A stretch of 64,000 nt of DNA from Tabrizicola_A aquatica (GTDB lineage: Bacteria > Pseudomonadota > Alphaproteobacteria > Rhodobacterales > Rhodobacteraceae): assembly GCA_965194375.1 (NCBI GenBank), contig CBDAEL010000002.1. One strand, 5' to 3'. The notes beneath the pieces were generated by a model, which worked only from the letters and a program-made list of their open reading frames with translations, was not told where the DNA came from and ran no database searches. A program made the position numbers and the translations under genes. This document shows, piece after piece, positions 28,155 to 35,801 of the stretch (the first letter of the stretch is position 1; every line of letters starts with the position of its first letter).

Positions 28155-28889
28155 ATGGTTTATCAAGTCATTCCAACGAACAACGCAGCCGTCGACTCTG
28201 TGGCTTTGGTTGCAGGAAAGATAGATGGCTCGCTCGACATCAGCGAAGAGCAAAAGGCCTCGATTGCAGCATTCATCCTCGCGCACCGCCGGCAGGACAT
28301 CCTTTTTCTGAGCAACAAATCCGCAGGCCACCCCAACCTGCTCGGCGCGCTGCTAGACGCTGGGGTCTTAGGATGGGCTGGGGGAAAAGCTGGGTACACG
28401 GTCAATCCGCAGTTCAGGGCGCGCTTCGGATTGACGTTTTCGACGGTTGAGGATGGTTCACTCCATTCACACCCTGTGAGCAGATCAGGGCTTTGGTATC
28501 GAAACCGTATGTCCACGCGTTTTCTCTACTGGGAGGACGTGGTTTCTCTAGAGTTTACACCAGCGTTCTTTGTTTCACCCGTCGACTTTATCTCGACAGT
28601 TTCCGCCTTCAGGGATGGCTATCGACCCTCAGGGACCTTCCAACGATGCTATTACCCGCCCGATGTTGCAGAAGCACAGGTGTTCCTAGATGCAGTCCTG
28701 GCTGACGCCCAATCAGCAGGCATTGCGCTCGCCCAGATTGCTGATGGCTTTGTTTGTGCCGATCCAGTCGCTGTTAGAGACCACTTTGATGCCCATGCTG
28801 CCAAAAGGTACAACAGGGAAGGCGTGGGGTTTTCTATCGCGACAAAGGACAGGCAGGGGCGGGTTTCGCAGTGTTTGGGGCATTACTGA
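28155..28889 (+). CDS. unknown protein, 244 aa
   Basis: ATG at 28155 has a strong GGAGG seven bases upstream (GAGGAGGATT), so this is a real gene. The product is soluble, without signal or membrane segments. Visible segments are a short helical N-terminal region (SEEQKASIAAFILAHRRQD), HPNLLGALLDAGVLGWAGGK, a central region with many aromatic residues (LWYRNRMSTRFLYWEDV) and PPDVAEAQVFLDAVLADAQ. I recognise no family. Base composition looks lower in GC than the core genes, and the gene sits between an IS6 element and an IS3 remnant, which suggests acquisition by transfer. Confidence 0.65.
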   Translation: MVYQVIPTNNAAVDSVALVAGKIDGSLDISEEQKASIAAFILAHRRQDILFLSNKSAGHPNLLGALLDAGVLGWAGGKAGYTVNPQFRARFGLTFSTVEDGSLHSHPVSRSGLWYRNRMSTRFLYWEDVVSLEFTPAFFVSPVDFISTVSAFRDGYRPSGTFQRCYYPPDVAEAQVFLDAVLADAQSAGIALAQIADGFVCADPVAVRDHFDAHAAKRYNREGVGFSIATKDRQGRVSQCLGHY

Positions 28890-29099
28890 CTGCACTGACT
28901 TCATCGACCCTGAAGTGGATCTGCGGTTTACATGCTGCACATGGGCAGTGTCAGATGAACTTCCGTTGCCCGGTGAGCCAGTCGTCTCTACATTCCTCTG
29001 ATGACCAATCGTTCCGCTTTCCACTCTGGCTGTCGGAATGCCGGGCATGCGGGCGCAGATCAGAAGATGGAGCGCGACCAGTTGCAGCGTGCGGCAGAC

Positions 29100-29757
29100 A
29101 TCGTGCTGAGCGGTCGGTCCCGGGATCTGACCAGTAAGTGGCGCAGCTTTGGCTACCGGCTGCTTTTCATGGCCTTGCCGCGTGAAGTCGAGGCGTCGGG
29201 GATCAATCGCATCCACCGGCTCCACCGCGAGGAAGGGTAAACCGTCCTTAGACGCAAAATGCACCGCAAGGCTATTGGCACAAGGGCGCCGACCCTAATG
29301 GAGTTCGGGCGGATGCGCGCTGCTCGCTCAATTTGGTTTCGCAGAACTTTGGTTCGCCCATGGCCATTTCACTGGCGGATTGCGCTTGTGGGGGCTGAAC
29401 GTGGTCGATGCTGTCACGCGCGAATGCCTTACCGCGATGCCTGACACATCAATCTCTGCCTGCCGCGTGGCACGTGAATTGCCTGCGCTGATCGAGCGCC
29501 GCGGTAAGCCCCGGATGATCTTATTGGGCGAAGTCACCGAACTGACTTCGAACGTGATCCTGAAGTGGTGCGCCGACACCAAGATCAAAGGGCATTGCAT
29601 CGCGTTGGACAAGCCCATGCAGAAAGGCTTCTTGGAACGCTTCAACGGTTGGATGCGGGAGGAGTTCCTAAATGAGACGCTGTTCCCCAGCCTCAACCAT
29701 GTCCACGATCTGATCGCGACATAGGTCACCGACTACAACACCGACAGATGGTCAGTT
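29100..29757 (+). pseudogene. IS3-family transposase (OrfB) remnant
   Basis: The translated pieces match an IS3-family OrfB integrase across two frames: FGYRLLFMALPREVEASG then HRLHREEG followed by TAA at 29238-29240, KAIGTRAPTL, and from 29398 LNVVDAVTRECLTAMPDTSIS to LNETLFPSLNHVHDLIAT and a stop. The second catalytic aspartate region, normally a DNGTEF-type motif, reads LGEVTEL, so the catalytic D is lost. Frameshifts and stops make it inactive. It ends about 20 bp before the promoter of the E1 operon. Confidence 0.8.
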
Positions 29758-29776
29758 CGCTCCACCTCCAGTTCTT

Positions 29777-29790
29777 TTGACAGCCGTCAA
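29777..29790 (+). promoter_or_regulatory. perfect FNR/FnrL-type box and class II promoter of the E1-cytochrome operon
   Basis: TTGACAGCCGTCAA is a perfect TTGAC-N4-GTCAA dyad. A -10-like CATACT lies at 29812-29817, putting the start near 29824, about 41 bp from the centre of the box, which is the class II arrangement. The first gene begins at 29852 with a GAGGAGGGG ribosome-binding site. FnrL, FixK or another Crp/Fnr regulator could bind; which one cannot be told from the sequence. Confidence 0.72.
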
Positions 29791-29851
29791 TGCCGCGCAA
29801 GCGTGGCCCGCCATACTGATCCTCGACGTGTGTCCATGAGGAGGGGCGGGA

Positions 29852-31048
29852 ATGTGTGCCGAGAATTCCAACCAAGCCGATGGCGGCCTGACCCGGCGCG
29901 GCTTTATGCAAGTGGCCGGGATCGCGGGTGCGGTGGCCGGGTTTTCTGCCACGGCGGCGCGGGCGGATGGCCAGATCGGCTATTACGCCATGGACCTGTC
30001 CGATGACAAGCTGACGGCGATGCTGCGCATGATCCTGCGGATCCGTTGGCATGAACGCACAATGGCCGACAAGATGCTGAGCGACCCGAAATACCGGGCC
30101 TATAACCACTTTTACGCAGGCCAAGAGGCCGTGGCGACCGGTGTCTGCGCCGCCCTGCGCAACGAGGGGTCTTTTGACCAGCTGGACCTTGTCTATTCCA
30201 CCCACCGCCCCTCGGGCCATGCGCTGGCCAAGGGCGTGGACATGAAGCTGATGCAGGCCGAGATGGATTTTCGCGCCACGGGCCTGAACGGCGGCTATGC
30301 GGCCGAGATGCATATCGCGGACCCCTCTGTGGGCTTCATGGGGGCGGATGGCATGATCGGCCCCGGACATGTGATCGCCACCGGGTCCGCCTTTGCGTTC
30401 CGGGCGCGGGGGTCGGATCAGGTGGCCGTGGTCTTTGGCGGCGACGGCACCTATGCGACGCCCCATTTCCATTCGGCGCTGAACAATGCCCGATTGCTGG
30501 ACCTGCCTTTCATCTATGTGCTGGAGAACAACCTGTACCATCAATACGCGCATTATTCCTATTCCAGCCCGCATACCGACATTGCCGATGCGGCGCGCGC
30601 ATATGGTATTCCGGCGCGGGTGGTCGACGGGCAGGATGTGTTCCAAGTCTACAATGCGGCGCGTGAGGCGGTGGATCGGGCTCGGTCGGGCGGTGGTCCC
30701 ACCTTCATCGAGGCCAAGACCTACCGCTACTACAACCATTGGGGCGCTCCGGGGGCCGAGGTCGGCAAGCTTGGTGCCTTTGGCTATGACCCGCTGGCCA
30801 TCAATTCCTTCCGCCCTGAACGCGAGGTTCGCGCCTGGATGCAGCGCGATCCGGTCGACATTGCCCGCAAGACGCTGATCGACTGGGGTGTGCTGGATGC
30901 CGCCGCTGCCGACGCTTTGGAGGAGGAGGCTAGGGCCGAAGTCAACGCGGCCTTTGAATGGGCCGCCGAACAGCCGCTTTGCCGGCCCGAGGACGGGCTG
31001 AAACATGTGTTCGCGGAAGGTGAGGTTCTTCCTCGCCAGATCGCCTGA
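29852..31048 (+). CDS. Tat-exported TPP-dependent dehydrogenase E1 alpha subunit
   Basis: The 398-aa protein is related to the alpha subunits of pyruvate, acetoin and branched-chain 2-oxoacid dehydrogenases. Residues 14-38 are a textbook twin-arginine signal (TRRGFMQVAGIAG..., cleavage ATAARA before DG at 38/39), which is highly unusual for this normally cytoplasmic enzyme. The thiamine-diphosphate motif is intact: GDG at 197-199, 26 residues, then NN at 226-227. The loop histidine region (STHRPSGHAL) and the MHIADP and GFMGADGMIG segments are conserved. It is first in an operon with E1 beta (12 bp gap) and lacks E2 and E3 neighbours. Electron transfer to the cytochromes downstream is inferred. 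Substrate unknown. Confidence 0.88.
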   Translation: MCAENSNQADGGLTRRGFMQVAGIAGAVAGFSATAARADGQIGYYAMDLSDDKLTAMLRMILRIRWHERTMADKMLSDPKYRAYNHFYAGQEAVATGVCAALRNEGSFDQLDLVYSTHRPSGHALAKGVDMKLMQAEMDFRATGLNGGYAAEMHIADPSVGFMGADGMIGPGHVIATGSAFAFRARGSDQVAVVFGGDGTYATPHFHSALNNARLLDLPFIYVLENNLYHQYAHYSYSSPHTDIADAARAYGIPARVVDGQDVFQVYNAAREAVDRARSGGGPTFIEAKTYRYYNHWGAPGAEVGKLGAFGYDPLAINSFRPEREVRAWMQRDPVDIARKTLIDWGVLDAAAADALEEEARAEVNAAFEWAAEQPLCRPEDGLKHVFAEGEVLPRQIA

Positions 31049-31060
31049 GGAGGACCCGCC

Positions 31061-32029
31061 ATGACCATCAAGACTTGGATGTATGCTGTGCTTGAGGCTG
31101 TCGCGGCCGAGATGCGGGCCGATCCCGCAATGGTCTGGATTTTCGAGCTGACGCCGCCGGTCGCCTCGAACGCGGGGATGCCGGTGATCAACTTGGAAAC
31201 CGAGTTTGGCCGCAAGCGGGTGGTCAACACCGGCATTGACGAGAACTGGATGGCGTCGGCGGTTCTGGGGGCCGGTCTCGCGGGGTCACGCGCGGCGACC
31301 TATATCCCCTATCAGGGGGCCGGGATGCCGTTCCAGCTTATCCAGAACCATGCCGGCAAATTGCGCCACATGACGGGTGGAAAAGCTGCGATGCCGGTGG
31401 TTTTCGTGATGGAGATGACCGGGCAAACCCCCGGTTTTGCGGGCCAGCATTCCGATTATGAAATCGATTCCACCTATATGCACATTCCCGGTGTGCGCAC
31501 GGTGGTGCCCTCAACCCCTTATGATGCCAAGGGCATGATGCACGCGGCGCTGCGCAGCCCCGATCCGGTCGTCTATCTTTACCCGGCGGGCCTGCGAATG
31601 CTGTCCGAGGAGGTGCCGGACGAGGCCTATGAGGTGCCGCTCGACAAGGCGGCGGTGCGGCAGGAGGGCACGGATCTGACCATCGTGGGGTCGGGGGCGG
31701 GCATGCCCGATGTGCTTGAGGCTGCCAAGCAGCTGGGGGCGGCGGGCATGTCAGTTGAGGTGATCGATCTGCGGGTGCTGAAACAGATGGACACCGAAAC
31801 GCTGGTGACATCTGTCGCCAAGACCAAGCGCCTGCTGGCGGTGGATCAGACCTATTACACGCTTGGCCCTGCCGCCGAGGTTGTCGCCCGCTGCGCCGAG
31901 AATGTGGAGGGGGCACGCTTTCGCCGTCTTGCCTTTCCCGATGCGCCGCCGCCCGCCTCGCCCGAGATGTTCGGCTGGATGAAGGTCACCGCCGAGCGCA
32001 TCGTGGCCGCCGCGCAAAAGATGGTGTGA
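31061..32029 (+). CDS. TPP-dependent dehydrogenase E1 beta subunit
   Basis: The 322-aa partner of the preceding alpha subunit has an N-terminal pyrimidine-binding transketolase domain and a C-terminal transketolase domain (DLTIVGSGAGMPDVLEAA). The conserved glutamate that activates thiamine diphosphate is in NTGIDENWM, and the active-site histidine segment is FAGQHSDYEID. It has no signal peptide of any kind, so if the complex is periplasmic it must be carried out folded together with the Tat-signalled alpha subunit. GAGGAGG precedes ATG at 31061. Typical length for the family. Confidence 0.88.
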   Translation: MTIKTWMYAVLEAVAAEMRADPAMVWIFELTPPVASNAGMPVINLETEFGRKRVVNTGIDENWMASAVLGAGLAGSRAATYIPYQGAGMPFQLIQNHAGKLRHMTGGKAAMPVVFVMEMTGQTPGFAGQHSDYEIDSTYMHIPGVRTVVPSTPYDAKGMMHAALRSPDPVVYLYPAGLRMLSEEVPDEAYEVPLDKAAVRQEGTDLTIVGSGAGMPDVLEAAKQLGAAGMSVEVIDLRVLKQMDTETLVTSVAKTKRLLAVDQTYYTLGPAAEVVARCAENVEGARFRRLAFPDAPPPASPEMFGWMKVTAERIVAAAQKMV

Positions 32030-32032
32030 CCC

Positions 32033-32341
32033 ATGACCAAAAGCGCTGTGAACACCAATGCGAGCCCGGTTGAGGCTTTGCCAAGTGAAGGCCGGGCGAT
32101 CTGCGACCGGTGTCAGACCGGGGTTCTGGGTTTGGGTGCCATCAGCACGGCCTTTTGGCAGGCCGAAGGCCTTGTCGTGGTGCGCAATATCCCGGCCATG
32201 CTGTGCCCCGACTGTGGGGAGCAATATGTCGACGACTTGACGGTGGTTCAGCTGGATCAGTTGCGCGGTCAGCGCTTTGCGGGGCTGGCCACACTTGACC
32301 GGATCGTTGTCCCGATTCTCGATTTTGGCAGATCGGGATGA
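32033..32341 (+). CDS. YgiT-type zinc-ribbon protein
   Basis: The 102-aa protein has two CxxC knuckles (ICDRCQTG and LCPDCGEQY) about 37 residues apart, spanning the YgiT/MqsA-N-type zinc finger, followed by LTVVQLDQLRG. It lacks the helix-turn-helix C-terminus of a full MqsA antitoxin, and no MqsR toxin is present. It starts 3 bp after E1 beta, and its stop overlaps the next start (ATGA). It has no signal peptide, so it is presumably cytoplasmic, unlike its neighbours; a role in assembly or regulation can only be guessed. Confidence 0.78.
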   Translation: MTKSAVNTNASPVEALPSEGRAICDRCQTGVLGLGAISTAFWQAEGLVVVRNIPAMLCPDCGEQYVDDLTVVQLDQLRGQRFAGLATLDRIVVPILDFGRSG

Positions 32342-32898
32342 AATGGCGTGTCACATTGGTCAGTCTGGCCCTTGTGGTGGCGGCTCAGGTCTGGGCGGGA
32401 GACGATCCGTTCGCGTTCATGCCCGATGGTGGCCGAGGGGCTTTTCTGCGGGCCTTCCCCGACGCAGGTGCCCAGCGTGACGCCCTGTCCCAAAGCCGGA
32501 ACCTACAAGCGTGGCAGGCTGTGCTGGCCAATTCAGAGCTGAGCACGCGCGAAATCGCGACCTTGGCCAGCTATCTTGCGCGCGTTGCCCCGCGCCCAAT
32601 GAACGCTTTGCCAGGGGACGCTTTGCCAGGGGAGGACTTGCGGGTGGAGGAGTTGCGGCTGGCCAGCTTGCCGCCCGATGGTCGCGACCTTGCACTGGCG
32701 CAGTGCCAGTCCTGCCATTCGCTGTTCTCGGGGTATCTGATGCAGCGCCGTGACCGCACGGGATGGCTGATGATCTTTGCCTCGCCGTTCCACAAGGACA
32801 TTCCGCTGACACAGACGGAACGCGAGATTTTCGCCGATTATTCGGCAATCAACATGCCGATGCGGGTGGAGGATGTGCCGCCCGAGATGCGGTTCTGA
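32338..32898 (+). CDS. secreted monohaem cytochrome c, paralogue 1
   Basis: The 186-aa protein has a signal peptide of 20 residues (cleaved after VWA) and a haem-c site CQSCH at 123-127. Before the haem site there is an N-terminal domain of about 100 residues opening FAFMPDGGRGAFLRAF, with a duplicated NALPGDALPGED stretch. After it, segments HKDIPLTQTERE and INMPMRVEDVPPEMRF are shared with the next protein. Candidate axial ligands are H in SPFHKD or M in NMPM. The start overlaps the upstream stop. Likely a periplasmic electron carrier for the E1 enzyme (inferred). Confidence 0.82.
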   Translation: MKWRVTLVSLALVVAAQVWAGDDPFAFMPDGGRGAFLRAFPDAGAQRDALSQSRNLQAWQAVLANSELSTREIATLASYLARVAPRPMNALPGDALPGEDLRVEELRLASLPPDGRDLALAQCQSCHSLFSGYLMQRRDRTGWLMIFASPFHKDIPLTQTEREIFADYSAINMPMRVEDVPPEMRF

Positions 32899-32910
32899 CG
32901 GGGGGCGGCC

Positions 32911-33438
32911 ATGAAAGCGCGGTGGTTGGCAGGGCTGATGATCGGCATGGCGGGGGTGGCCTCGTCTCAGATGGATTACTTTGCCTTCATTCCCGAGGGC
33001 GGGCGCAGTCTTTTGCAGACCCTGCTTGCCGACGATCCCGAGCTTGCCGCTGAGCTGACCGAGACGCGCCCCGCCGCAGAGTGGCTTGGGGCCATAAGCC
33101 GGGGCGATTTGCGCGGCGCAAAGGATCTGGACGAGTGGCAGGCCCGGACCTTGGCGGATTACCTGGCCTATGCCGCGCCCGTGGACCCGGCCGCGCTGCT
33201 GCCGGACGGGCGTGACATGACGTTGGACCGTTGCCAGTCTTGCCACATCATCACCGTCGTCGTGACCCAAGCCCGCGCCAAGGAGGCCTGGCTTGGCACG
33301 CTTGGCAAGCCAAGCCATGTCGGTGTGCCGCTGACCGAGGCGGAACGCGATCAGCTGGCCGATTATCTGACCGTGAATGCGGGCATCCCCATCGACGCCA
33401 TCCCGCCCGAGCTTCGGGCCGGAGGCGCCTCTTACTAG
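32911..33438 (+). CDS. secreted monohaem cytochrome c, paralogue 2
   Basis: The 175-aa relative of the preceding cytochrome shares FAFIPEGGR, LLPDGRDMTL, CQSCH (108-112), HVGVPLTEAERD and IPPEL. The N-terminal hydrophobic stretch (5-19) is a probable signal peptide. There is no methionine anywhere after CQSCH, so the second axial ligand is unlikely to be Met; H in KPSHVG, which aligns with H in the paralogue, is the natural candidate, implying bis-histidine ligation and a low potential. It follows paralogue 1 by 12 bp. The two look like a tandem duplication that has diverged. Confidence 0.82.
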   Translation: MKARWLAGLMIGMAGVASSQMDYFAFIPEGGRSLLQTLLADDPELAAELTETRPAAEWLGAISRGDLRGAKDLDEWQARTLADYLAYAAPVDPAALLPDGRDMTLDRCQSCHIITVVVTQARAKEAWLGTLGKPSHVGVPLTEAERDQLADYLTVNAGIPIDAIPPELRAGGASY

Positions 33439-33446
33439 GGTGGGCC

Positions 33447-34799
33447 ATGGCTTATGCCGATGTCAGCTTCTGGCTTTTTCTTGGCCTTGTCCTTCTGGGA
33501 ATTGTGGTCTTGCCGTCAAAGGCGCGGCCCCTTTGGTTGATTGCCGCCAGCCTGTGGTTTTACGCGGCACCCGATGCCCTGCGGCTGCTTTGGTTGGGCG
33601 GGGTGGTCGGGGCTTGCGCTGCCGCGCTGTCCGCGCCGTTCCTGCGCAAGCCGGTCATCGCGGCGCTGATCCTGGCCCTTGTCTGGGCCAAGTTTCCCGA
33701 TGCCATTTTTCCCGATTCCTGGGGCCTGCCTGACCCGCATCCGCCGCCGGGATTGTCCTTCTACAGCTTCACGGCCATTGCACTTCTTGCGCAAGGCCTG
33801 CGCCGACCGGAACGCCTGAGCCTGAGCGAGCTTGTGCTTCACCTTGTGTGGTTTCCCAAACTTCTTGCGGGCCCCATCGAACGTGCCCAAGCGCTGGTGC
33901 CCCAGTTCCCCGGGCTTTCCGTGCAGCCCAGGCTTGCCGCTTTGGGCTGCGCCTTTCTGCTTTCGGGCCTCATCAAGAAATTCGTCATCGCCGACAGCCT
34001 TGCACCGATGGTGGATGCGACCTTTGCGATCCCCGCCCATGCGGCCCCGGTGGACCTGCTTTTGTCTGTCTATTTCTTTGCCTTCCAGATCTATGGCGAT
34101 TTCTCGGGCTATGCCGACATGGCGATTGGTCTTTCGGCCCTGGTTGGTCTGCGCCTGTCGCGCAATTTTGACCGGCCTTATCTTTCGCCTACGGTCAGCG
34201 AGTTCTGGGCCTCTCGATGGCACATCACGCTGGGCCAGTGGTTTCGGGATTTCGTCTATGTCCCGCTGGGTGGCAGCCGCCGGGGCAGGTCGCGACAGAT
34301 CGTGAACCTCATGGTCGTGTTCCTGCTGTCTGGGCTTTGGCACGCCGGGCTTGGTTATGGGGTTGGCTGGGGGTTTGTGGTCTGGGGGGGGCTGAACGGT
34401 GCGTTTGTGGCGGCCGAGACGGTCTTGCCTGCGCCCAAACGCCCGGTTTCGCGGGCGTTCAGGGGCGTTTTGACCTTTCATCTGGTGCTGATCACATGGG
34501 TCTTTTTTCGTGCAGCCTCTGTGAGCGATGCGCTGACGATCCTGTCGCGCATCGGGGAAAGCCTGTCGGCCTTGCCCAGCTTGATCATGCGCTACCCGTT
34601 CACCGCCGACCATGGGCTTGGCCTTGCCTTTGTCGCAAGCCTTTTGCTGACCGAGATTGCCTGTGGTTCGCGCCCCGCAGCCGAACGCTTGGTCACCGCA
34701 CCCTTGGCGCTGCGCTGGGCGGGGCTTTATGGTGCGCTGGTGCTTTTGGCGGTGTTCGGGCGCTGGCAGGGTGCGGGGTTCATCTATGCCGGATTCTGA
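33447..34799 (+). CDS. MBOAT-family O-acyltransferase
   Basis: The 450-aa polytopic inner-membrane protein is related to AlgI, DltB and PatA. The conserved core is FFAFQIYGDFSGYADMAIG, FWASRWHITLGQWFRDFVYVPLGG (H near 259) and the catalytic LSGLWHAGLGYG (H near 299). These proteins move acyl groups across the membrane onto polysaccharides, teichoic acids or proteins with an SGNH partner. It starts 8 bp after the cytochrome gene, and the partner gene overlaps its 3' end by 14 bp. Acceptor and acyl donor unknown. Confidence 0.88.
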   Translation: MAYADVSFWLFLGLVLLGIVVLPSKARPLWLIAASLWFYAAPDALRLLWLGGVVGACAAALSAPFLRKPVIAALILALVWAKFPDAIFPDSWGLPDPHPPPGLSFYSFTAIALLAQGLRRPERLSLSELVLHLVWFPKLLAGPIERAQALVPQFPGLSVQPRLAALGCAFLLSGLIKKFVIADSLAPMVDATFAIPAHAAPVDLLLSVYFFAFQIYGDFSGYADMAIGLSALVGLRLSRNFDRPYLSPTVSEFWASRWHITLGQWFRDFVYVPLGGSRRGRSRQIVNLMVVFLLSGLWHAGLGYGVGWGFVVWGGLNGAFVAAETVLPAPKRPVSRAFRGVLTFHLVLITWVFFRAASVSDALTILSRIGESLSALPSLIMRYPFTADHGLGLAFVASLLLTEIACGSRPAAERLVTAPLALRWAGLYGALVLLAVFGRWQGAGFIYAGF

Positions 34800-35748
34800 G
34801 GATCTGTGGCACCCCGGTCGCATTGCGGCTTTTCTGGCCCTTGGACTTGCGATCTATGTGGGGCTGTTTTGGTGGTCTGATGTCATCTTGCGCCGTCATG
34901 GCGACCAGAACCCCTTTTTGCGCATCGCCAATTTCCCAACTGAAACCGATTGGATCATCCTTGGGGCCTCGCATGCGATGCCGTTGGGCTTTGCGGACAT
35001 GCCCGCGATCTTGCACGAAAGGACCGGGCAGCGCACCCTGACCCTTGCCGTGACCGGCGGTGGGCCGTTCCTGATGCGGGTGATCGGTGCGCGTTGGTTC
35101 ACCGATCATCGTGCCAAGGGCGTCTTGATCGTGCTGGACAGCTTTGGCTTTGCCGACCCCCGCTGGAACGCGCTGCGGCTTGCTGACAGCGATGTGCTGC
35201 CGAAGATCCCGGCGGATTGGGCGACGGTCAAGATCCTTGCGCGTGCCGTGCCCCGGGGGCTTTCGTGGCAAACGTGGCTTGCCTATGCCTCTGGCTTTGC
35301 CCGGATCAATGACCGCACCCGATTTTCGCCCGACAGCTGGGAGGCCGAGGCACGGTTCGACAGCGCCACGCGCCCCAATGCCGCGGCCACGAAGGCGCGC
35401 GTCGGGTTTCTTTACCCCGGCCCGCCTGACGCGCAGGCGCTGGATCAGGGCTTGGCAGATCTTGAGGCCTTGATCCGCGAGGCCCAGTCCCACGGCGCCA
35501 GCGTTGTGATTGTCCGTCCGCCGCTGCCCGAGGCATTTCGCGCGGCCCTGCCGGACAGTCCCGGCTTTGAGGCCCGGTTGCGGGACCATGCGGCCCAGCT
35601 GAACGTTGCGGTCCATGACTTTTCGGCCAGCTTGCCCGCGCCACACTACTATTTTGATGCCGATCATCTGAACCGCACCGGGGTGCTTGGCTGGCTTGAC
35701 CAAGGGCTCGCAGAGCTGTTGGCGAGCCCCGATGATGGCGGTCAATGA
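34786..35748 (+). CDS. SGNH-hydrolase-like partner of the MBOAT protein (AlgJ/AlgX/DltD-like)
   Basis: The 320-aa protein has an N-terminal membrane helix (13-32) and a periplasmic SGNH-type domain: nucleophile S62 in GASHAMPLGF, and the catalytic D291/H294 pair in DADHLN near the C-terminus. Such proteins finish acyl transfer begun by an MBOAT channel. ATG at 34786 lies within the MBOAT 3' end. Its stop overlaps an upstream ATG of the next frame. The combination is usual for envelope acylation but unusual next to a TPP enzyme. Confidence 0.82.
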   Translation: MPDSEDLWHPGRIAAFLALGLAIYVGLFWWSDVILRRHGDQNPFLRIANFPTETDWIILGASHAMPLGFADMPAILHERTGQRTLTLAVTGGGPFLMRVIGARWFTDHRAKGVLIVLDSFGFADPRWNALRLADSDVLPKIPADWATVKILARAVPRGLSWQTWLAYASGFARINDRTRFSPDSWEAEARFDSATRPNAAATKARVGFLYPGPPDAQALDQGLADLEALIREAQSHGASVVIVRPPLPEAFRAALPDSPGFEARLRDHAAQLNVAVHDFSASLPAPHYYFDADHLNRTGVLGWLDQGLAELLASPDDGGQ

Positions 35749-35801
35749 CGCGCGATCAGGCCTGCGGCAGGCTTGTGGCGCTTGCAGACCGGAGGATCGC
35801 G

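Noticed and set aside
18960..29760. Search for an attachment-site copy of the tRNA-Ser 3' end bounding an island
   Set aside because: No second copy of GGGTTCGAATCCC and no integrase gene were seen, so classical tRNA-site integration is not supported.
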